Assembly: GCA_964006375.1 (NCBI GenBank)
Contig: OZ023267.1
Span: 23,247,739 to 23,311,738, forward strand
Origin: Tillus elongatus
Lineage: Eukaryota; Arthropoda; Insecta; Coleoptera; Cleridae
DNA length: 64,000 bases
Direction: 5' to 3'
A program made the position numbers and the translations under genes. The notes beneath the pieces were generated by a model. It was not told the DNA's origin and made no database searches. It was given only the letters and a program-made list of their open reading frames with translations. Below are positions 57,113-64,000 of this stretch, one piece after another (positions within the stretch are counted from its first letter, which is position 1; every line of letters starts with the position of its first letter).

Positions 57113-57702
57113 CACTCTGTCCAACTTTTATTATTATTTTTTAAAGTTATTGTGATTATTCGATACTTATACCGGACCTCACATAGTCTAAAAATTTAAA
57201 AAACACTCTAGCTACACAGTTATCTAAAATAAATACCAATAACAATCAGGCCTGCGCCAATGATTTTTTTACAACGAACGCCAGTGCTGCAATATTTACT
57301 TTAATTGGACAAACAAGTTCCTTTATGAATGACAAAGGGCTAAAGACGTGTTTTACAATCTACACGTAACAACACAAAGGTTCACCTTGCCCAAAGATGT
57401 CTTTGTGTTCGCTCCCTAAAGGAGTTCTCAGCTTCACAAAGTCTATTCAAGAAGTCAAATCAATTATAGACAAACACACTACATTCTTTCGTGTTTCCTT
57501 GCCAACGGCTCTGCAAATAACAACAGGTAAAGCAGGTAAAGAAATTGAAAATGTTGAGGAACCTGACCTATTTATTTATTTATTGTTAAGCCTTTACTCC
57601 ACCTTCAACGTAGAGCTTGTAGTTTTTGCTTTGACGAGTCATACTTGAAACTCCTAATAACAAGTAAAATACAGAATATCTCATAGAAAACTAAGTGTAG
57701 AT
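57113..57702. other. Unresolved, contains an 83-codon frame
   Basis: A plus frame 57397-57648 (MSLCSLPKGVLSFTKSIQEV...) is not recognisable. It contains GTAAAG donor-like sites but no clear acceptor partner. Probably incidental. Confidence 0.25.
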
Positions 57703-57703
57703 T

Positions 57704-57912
57704 GGAACATGTGATGAGCACTGATAAGTACACTCGGAGAACCTAAATCACCACAACACATATTTTTAAAGACCTGACGATCGTTTCAAAGTTGCGTCAT
57801 TAAAAAATTCTAATCTTTCATCCTCTGATGACGCTAACTTTGTTAGCGAAACGATCCTCAGGTCTTTAAAAAGATGTGTTGTGGTGATTTGAGTTCTCCA
57901 AGTGTACTTATC
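57704..57912. mobile_element. Foldback element, full palindromic copy
   Basis: GATAAGTACACTCGGAGAAC at the left returns inverted as GTTCTCCAAGTGTACTTATC at the right. CACCACAACACAT, AAAGACCTGA and CGATCGTTTC are also mirrored. Half or shortened copies lie at 16887 and 41857. Confidence 0.75.
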
Positions 57913-57983
57913 CCATAGAGAACATACAGGGTGTGCCAATTGAAACTTTCTACATGTAAAATATCCGAACTAAAAAAAAATGT

Positions 57984-58026
57984 TCTGAGCGCAGCAAGTG
58001 CGTTATGATAGTCAATTTTCATAAAA
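57984..58026. mobile_element. Solo left arm of MITE family A
   Basis: GAGCGCAGCAAGTGCGTTAT then GATAGTCAATTTTCATAAAA; no right arm in the next 600 bases. Confidence 0.55.
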
Positions 58027-58099
58027 ACAATTGATAAACAGGAAATATACTAAAAAAAAATACACCAAAAAGCTAAACAAAAAAATTCCCGTGGTTCAT

Positions 58100-58560
58100 G
58101 CATTGAGCGTGATTGTATGCATGGAGAAGGGAAAAACGAACCTCCAGGAGGAAGAGGGTTTTTGCCCCCTCACCCAAAATCACAGGGGGTTCTCCTTCCC
58201 CTTGTGCATGCATACAACTATCTTCAAAGCATAAAGCACAAGAAAAATTTCTTGGGAACAATCCCCAAGACAGTTACTGGACCTGGACGAATATGGGTGC
58301 TGTGCAGGGTAGACAGGGCTTAAAGGAGGTAATGCTGCAAAATGTGAAAAACGCATCTTTTCAAAGTCTCACTAATTGATTTTTAGCATTTTCCGCTCAT
58401 ATTTCCTCCCCACCCAGCACCCCTATTCATTCTTAGCCCCTCAACTTTCTTGGGGATTATTTGCAAAAAATTTGCTTTGTTGCTTGTGCATCCAAGGAGG
58501 GTTTTAAGCATGATTCTGAATTTTTTTTCTAAAAACCCTCCGTGCAGTAAACTGTTTATT
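58100..58560. repeat. GC-richer foldback sequence
   Basis: AACAATCCCCAAGAC (about 58257) and GGGTGCTGTGCAGGG (about 58297) are mirrored by CAGCACCCCTATTCATTC (58419) and CTTGGGGATTATTTG (58451). An outer GTATGCATG pair and an inner GGAGGGTTTT/AAAACCCTCC hairpin (58496-58544) also occur. The overlapping open frames on both strands are explained by this composition. Confidence 0.5.
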
Positions 58561-58632
58561 TACCGAAATTACATTCCGAATACAGCACTAAGGTAAATTA
58601 ATTCCGTTGCTGTTTCACATCTTTTTTATTTT

Positions 58633-58638
<6 letters not shown>

Positions 58639-58711
<73 letters not shown>
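58639..58711. repeat. (TA)n array
   Basis: About 36 dinucleotides. The 58712-58849 spacer holds nothing recognisable. Confidence 0.95.
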
Positions 58712-58712
<1 letters not shown>

Positions 58713-58849
58713 TAAGTAAGTTTAATAAAGGCGGACCCTCAATTAGCATTGGGGCTACACAAACTTAAACGTTGAGAAGTTATTTAAATCGTGTCTAACT
58801 GTGTGCACACAAAAATTTGTAAAATACATTTATAGAATATTATAAATTA

Positions 58850-59690
58850 GAACAATTAGAACCGTAGACCGGTTTCGCTCTCATTAGAGCTCTTCAGTAC
58901 GGCATACTAATTGCAGCAAAAATTCATCGACAATTTTCTGAATTGTTAGTTAGCTGTATCCAGTCTCTATTTTTTAACACTTTGTGTTATTTGGAGCTGG
59001 CCTGACAGCATACTACTTGGTTCCGCAACTAGGTGGCGGCACGTCTACCACTTACTGAGTATTTTGAGACTGGCTATACGATAGCCGTATTATTTTCGAT
59101 GAATTTTTGCTGCAATTAGTATGCCGTACTGAAGAGCTCTAATGAGAGCGAAACCGGTCTACGGTTCTAATTGTTGCGAAAATGCATCGAGTCTTACATA
59201 CTTTGTCCCTATATTGGGGTAGAAATGGGCCAGGGCTGACAATTTTTTGAATTGTTAGTTAGCTGTATCCAGTCTCAATTTTTAACACTTTGTGTTATTT
59301 GGAGTTGGCGTGGCAGCATACTACTTGGTTCCGCAACTAGGTGGCGGCACGTCTACCACTTACTGAGTATTTTGAGACTGGCTATACGATAGCCGTATTA
59401 TTTTCGATGAATTTTTGCTGCAATTAGTATGCCGTACTGAAGAGCTCTAATGAGAGCGAAACCGGTCTACGGTTCTAATTGTTGCGAAAATGCATCGAGT
59501 CTTACATACTTTGTCCCTATATTTGGGTAGAAATGGGCCAGGGCTGACAATTTTCTGAATTGTTAGTTAGCTGTATCCAGTCTCTATTTTTTAATACTTT
59601 GTGTTATTTGGAGCTGGCGTGACAGCATACTACTTGGTTCCGCAACTAGGTGGCGGCACGTCTACAACTTACTGAGTATTGGGAGACTGT
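58850..59690. repeat. Satellite-like array, ~308-bp period, with an inverted arm
   Basis: TTATTTGGAGYTGGCSTG recurs at 58987, 59295 and 59604. Each unit includes AGTATTTTGAGACTGGCTAT, GCCGTACTGAAGAGCTCTAA, GAAACCGGTCTACGGTTC and GGGCCAGGGCTGACAATTTT. The array opens with an inverted copy (58852-58930) of the segment that recurs at 59092-59185, so the first unit is a foldback. A worn unit lies at 60241-60352. Related single units are at 7166 and 35773. Confidence 0.85.
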
Positions 59691-59964
59691 ACCTGTTTGA
59701 AACATACAATATGAGAAATACAGAACTACGCTTTAAAGTGCCCATACTGTTACTATCACTACATAATGCATTAGTTATTTTCGCCGGTTATGCAATAATA
59801 ATAATAGTTATGGGATCCCGTTTTTGTGGCTCAATTGAAAAACAATAAAAACCGAGTGTTAACACTGCTCTTAGATTATGATTTACTGGCATACTTATTT
59901 TCTATTTTACGCAAAATTGTATTGTTTTAAATCATTAACTAACAATTTTCATTTATAACCATCG

Positions 59965-59968
<4 letters not shown>

Positions 59969-60032
<64 letters not shown>
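59969..60032. repeat. (TA)n array
   Basis: 32 dinucleotides, following CATCGTCCA. The surrounding 59691-60240 is otherwise unrecognised, slightly GC-richer at 60100-60220. Confidence 0.95.
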
Positions 60033-60034
<2 letters not shown>

Positions 60035-60352
60035 ATGTTTTAAATATGTTAGCTTAGTTAAAACTCAGTTGTAAAATGTCAATGAGGCTACATAACAAGC
60101 GCAGGCGACGAAGCGTAGAAATAATGCGCTTGTTGCAAGATACTTGCAGCTGTTAAAGATCAGCGGTGTCGTCTATCGTCAGCCAGCTATCAAGTCGCTT
60201 GCAGTCGCATGCTAAAATTTAGCGCTTTTGAAAGCAAACATTGTCCCGGTATTAGGAAACAAATGGGCCAGGGCTGACAATTTACAAAATTGTTAGTTGA
60301 CTGTACACAGTCTCAATCATTTTGATACTACCTGCTTCCGCACCGAGATGGC

Positions 60353-60639
60353 GTCCCTGTCGTACATTTCACAATTTCTAGATTCTGACATCTTGCAATG
60401 ATACTTGTAACTTCCATTGTTTAGATTTTTATCCACCACATATTTAAATAGCATAACCGTACAGGTAACGTCATCTGTCTTTGTCCAACATTGTAGATAT
60501 TGCATTACAGAATTTGAAGTGATGTCGAGGATGATTTTAATTTTAATTTCGAATAACTTTTTCTTTGATCAAAAGACTTGCAAATTGGTACACAACCACG
60601 CCTGTCTATGTTCTTTAAAGTTGTAGATTTTCGTTTCAA
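60353..60639. other. Unresolved; 62-codon minus frame
   Basis: A minus frame (60505-60317) starting MQYLQCWTKTDDVTCTVMLF has near-normal amino-acid composition with four Cys. I cannot assign it to any family, and it overlaps the worn satellite unit. Confidence 0.2.
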
Positions 60640-60808
60640 TCATTTAAGGAATTTGAGAGATATTGCGTTTTAGAAAATATTTTTAAATTGTTTGTTAAGA
60701 AAAATTGGGCGCTAAGATCTGATGAACGAACTCATCCATGCCATTAACAAAATAAGGGTAATTCCCAAATTTGGTTCAAATCAGTGAATTATTTCTGAGT
60801 TATCGGTT

Positions 60809-60882
<74 letters not shown>

Positions 60883-61015
60883 TAAAACATATCCTGTATA
60901 TGGGTTCCAGGAGCCCCAATTCGCGCTCATTTGAAGAAAATTTCCAAAAGTCTCACCAATGATACCTCTCTATTAGTGAAATTTCTTATTTTATTAATGA
61001 AAATTCACTAAAAAG
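60640..61015. repeat. Modules C-(TA)n-D
   Basis: Module C in reverse (ATGAACGAACTCATCCATGC), (TA)n 60811-60879, then D in reverse (ATATGGGTTCCAGGAGCCCC, TCGCGCTCATTTGAAG). The 61016-61345 stretch after it is unique. Confidence 0.7.
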
Positions 61016-61345
61016 CCGAGACACGTCGACTTTGTTTTCGAGTGGACACATGATGACGCAAGTTTTGGTGTCTGCGAACCTTGCCCTTAGACAGGGGCAT
61101 AAAGTACCTTTCAATTTTAAATGCCACACTATGTTGGGTGACACCTCATTTTAAAGCATTCTCAATTCTGCTTACGACAACATACGAATTTTTAAACTTT
61201 GGTTTGGTTGTGGCAATAAAATCATCAATTAAAGAGTAAGACAAAGTTACAATGAATGAAAGAATGTTATTTAATCAAATATTCAAATTATTTTTTCTCC
61301 ACTTCCATAGTATAATAAAATCTTTGCTCCACTTCCGAACAATCA

Positions 61346-61704
61346 GAACCTCGGTGGTTCAGAGGTAAGTACGTGTGCCTCTGAACCGAAGGGTACTGGG
61401 TTCGATCCTAGGGTACCTCTTTCACTATTTCAGTACAAACTGTACAATTAACATCAACCGAGGTTATGGAATTGTATTTGAGTAAGTTTAATGTTTGCAG
61501 GTTCCGTCCTTCGGTGAGGGCGTAAAGCCGTCGGTCCCGTGTCCATGCTATGTTGGGCACGTTAAATATCCCTACGCCCCTTACAGAAAGGCTGGAGTTC
61601 GGGAAAATTTCCAAGATAGTGTGGCGAAACTGCTCCCTGGCGTCGGTGATTGGCCATAGTCGCGGAAATAGGCCAACGTTAAAGAAACAAAACACACACA
61701 CGCA
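61346..61704 (+). mobile_element. tRNA-derived SINE, copy 3
   Basis: Head AGAACCTCGGTGGTTCAGAG, B-box GGTTCGATCC, body GGCGTAAAGCCGTCGGTCCC, tail GTTAAAGAAACAAAACACAC. Close to copy 2 at 10809. Confidence 0.8.
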
Positions 61705-62384
61705 CTTCCGAGCAAACGTTTCGAAGCGTTTTGGGTGTCTGTAGGTATAAGGAGAGTTACCGAAGCGGTAACTACTCACCCCAGCAATCCAGTAAGATCA
61801 CGGCAAAACAGCCCGGAAGTCATATAGCATTCCAAACACAGCCGGTTGTAAAAGACTAAAGTCATCATAATATTAAATTAGAAACATATTAATCGGACAG
61901 TGTAAAATATTAAACCGATTTCCGATTAGATTTTCGACACTATATCTCCAAAATAACTCTTCTGGTGGTATCAATTTACTTTGCAACAGCTGCATTATTA
62001 AAGCAACACTATTCAATTGGAACGAACCATTTAACGGAATAAATAGCTTGGCTGTTAGAGACGTATTCATTGCGTTTATTAATTAAAAGATAAGCATGTT
62101 TCTGATGCTCCTATTAAAACAATCAGCGCCATTTCCTAAGGTTAATAGAGAACACCGTGGAGTTAGTTAACAGAGTGCACAAGAAATTCTATTCACAACG
62201 TAATAAAGGACACATCCTTTTCTCTCGTAAACGGTATAAAATATCACAAACAACGACTTGGCAATTTCATTTTAATTTCAGCAATTTTATAATTCTTTTA
62301 CATCATATCACTTTGATTAAACACATAAGAATCGCTTTTCGGGATCAATACACTTGATCAGCAGCTACTTGGATTATTGTATTG
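61705..62384. other. Unique DNA, nothing recognised
   Basis: No coding frame longer than 66 codons, none with family motifs, and no repeat match. Confidence 0.4.
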
Positions 62385-62740
62385 TATTTTGTTTCTTTAA
62401 CATTGGTCTATTTTCACGACTGTGGTCAATCACCGACGACAGGGGGCAGTTCGATCATCATTCTGCAAACTTTGTTAAATCCATTACTTTCCACAAGGAG
62501 GGCAGGGATATTTGACGCGCCCAACATCGTATGGTATACGGGACATATGGGTCTACGCCACTTTCGAAGGGCGGAAAGTGCAGATATACAACGTACTGAA
62601 ACCACAATGACACAGCCTTGTTCAATGTTATTTTGGCAGTACGTAATTAAAAATTAAGTAACGCTTCTGCTGAGAATCGAACGTAAATGACCCTTCCCTT
62701 CAGAGAAACATGTCCTTACCGCTGCGTCACTAGTTTGCTA
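62385..62740 (-). mobile_element. tRNA-derived SINE, copy 4 (old)
   Basis: Reverse orientation; GTTTCTTTAACATTGG tail, CAATCACCGACGACAGG body, and a worn head with GAGAATCGAACG as the B-box (plus strand). The most diverged of the four. Confidence 0.6.
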
Positions 62741-62829
62741 TTTGTAATAACGTTTTGATTATTACGAGTCTTATACTATTCGTTCTTTTGGCACACTTAT
62801 ATCCTGATCTAGCAAAGTCACAAGTTCCA

Positions 62830-63130
62830 GCAAATGTGATATGGTTCCAGCAGGGTGGTGCACTACTAAATCAATGCCCGGCACTACCTGGACTTAATAT
62901 TTCTAAATCAGCGGATAGGGAAGCGAGCATCGTTAGAATGACCAGCACAATCACCCGATCTTACGCTATTAGACTTCTTACGGGAATATGTGAAAAATAT
63001 GGTATAAAAAACTAAACCACGCGATTTAACTGATTTAATCAGAAGAATAACGTTTGCTATTTGATAATTTGGCAACTGTTCGAAGGAAGCTAAATAGAGG
63101 ATGTGAAGTTTTCAAGTTGCAGCATGTCAT
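62830..63130 (+). pseudogene. Tc1/mariner-like transposase remnant
   Basis: Frames with shifts read VIWFQQGGALLNQ (from W-F-Q-Q-D-G-A-P-P-H), then EWPAQSPDLTLLDFLREYVK, then NLATVRRKLNRGCEVFKL. The catalytic Asp of the second motif is Gly. Close to the type of element 2 (36941-38878), no terminal repeats found. Confidence 0.65.
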
Positions 63131-63134
63131 TTTA

Positions 63135-63257
63135 GTGAATTTTCGTAGAAAAAATGCACTAATGGCGAGATCCCAACTTTTGAATTTTGAAAATTTTTTA
63201 TCAAATGAGCGCGAACTAGGACGCCTAGAATCTATATCTGGTGTCAGTTTCAATTTA

Positions 63258-63339
<82 letters not shown>
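63135..63339. repeat. Module D plus (TA)n
   Basis: CACTAATGGCGAGATCCCAA, AAATGAGCGCGAACTAGGAC, then (TA)n at 63264-63339. Confidence 0.75.
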
Positions 63340-63342
<3 letters not shown>

Positions 63343-64000
63343 GGTGTCTCAAAAATGATGGTCTATGTTAAAGGTGTACATTTAGCAGAATAAATAAGAC
63401 TATTTTTTCATATAAACATGGGTCCGCAAATGCTTAGTTTTTTAAATACAGCGTGTTAAAGTTATTTGTTTTTGTCAGTTTTTCACGATTAAGTCCGAGT
63501 CAAATTAAAAATTTGATGTGAAAATTGGCATGTGGGGGTTTTCGAGGTCAAGAAATTTAAATATGTTATTGCTAAGAACACTGCTGGCAGAGGGCGCCAC
63601 CTGTAACACCTGGCTTGCATTCAATTGGCTATAATTTTTTGACACCCAGTAATACTGACCTACCGTATATCTACATTGCAGCCCTTATCAATTGTGAGCA
63701 AAACATTTATATTTGATTTAAATCTCTCAGACACACCATTTTCGAGATATTTAAATTTTTGTATGTCGATGTCGCTCAAAAATTAATTCTGCGACAAATC
63801 ATAGGAATACATTTTTCACCTTTTAATTGCTACCAGTATGTATAATATTAATTTTCTTATTCTCTAGTTAAAAATTAAAATCTTACCAGAAAAAAGAACT
63901 GACAGCACACAATCATGAAGATAAAATAAAAAGCCATGATAACAAACTTTGAACAAACCATTTAAGAAAGTGGTTTCCATCGTTACGGGACTTGATTTTT
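63340..64000 (+). mobile_element. Start of a mariner-type element cut by the window edge
   Basis: CAGGGTGTCTCAAAAATGAT immediately follows the (TA)n array, the typical outer end of CAGGGTGTC-type mariner or MITE elements at a TA target. No transposase frame in the 660 bases seen. GAGGGCGCCACCTG at 63592 is notable but unexplained. Confidence 0.5.

Noticed and set aside
57397..57648. 83-codon frame as a host exon
   Set aside because: No homology I can name, no acceptor/donor pair in phase, and AT-rich tail composition; left as unresolved.
58850..59690. Regular repeats resembling a CRISPR array
   Set aside because: Period about 308 bp, no short repeat/spacer structure, and a eukaryotic context.

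Overview
The window looks like euchromatic but heavily transposon-loaded DNA from an insect, possibly a beetle. Three things point there: an interrupted host gene with GT/AG introns, a beta-spectrin fragment of arthropod type, and insect-style LINE, Penelope, Tc1/mariner and pogo elements. More than twenty long (TA)n arrays are present. I see no bacterial, rRNA, CRISPR or true tRNA features.

Host gene. I could assemble one host gene by hand on the + strand from seven phase-compatible exons (859-938, 1508-1670, 6210-6389, 11753-11880, 17227-17450, 21894-22062, 26441-26568). It encodes a Gfo/Idh/MocA-family oxidoreductase resembling inositol 2-dehydrogenase/YrbE. The exons give about 356 residues ending in TAA at 26566-26568, with AATAAA at 26660. 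The start codon lies upstream, in an exon I did not find. A second, diverged copy of its sixth coding exon sits alone at 32626-32811. It has a good acceptor but no donor, and ends in a stop.

Introns (1-26 kb). They are filled with two LINE families (an APE-type family at 2305-5475 and 23518-26013; an RNase H-bearing family at 14220-15690, 18147-20290 and 20888-21835), a third LINE (11975-13720), tRNA-derived SINEs, small foldback elements, tandem repeats (122, 193 and about 352 bp periods), a possible solo LTR (22440-23480) and a Penelope remnant (1-545).

Downstream (27-64 kb). A structurally complete pogo/Tigger transposon with an open 533-codon transposase (27431-29890) lies inside a (TA)n array. 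Three Tc1/mariner-like elements follow (30083-32393, 36941-38878, 53112-54785). In each, long inverted repeats include the 3' coding end of the transposase. The third sits at the symmetry centre of a separate foldback (52693-55172). At 42499-43311 a beta-spectrin cDNA-like fragment ends in a snap-back hairpin and is flanked by copies of one repeat. Other contents are an RNase H LINE with an open 412-codon frame (45180-46703), Penelope pieces in inverted arrangement (51912-52345), a satellite of about 308 bp (58850-59690), and a recurrent modular repeat built around (TA)n cores.

The genes do not form a pathway. The only likely active host locus is the oxidoreductase. The rest is a record of transposition, with the most unusual signals in the inverted-repeat architecture and the captured spectrin piece. 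All family calls come from reading motifs by eye; no search was run.
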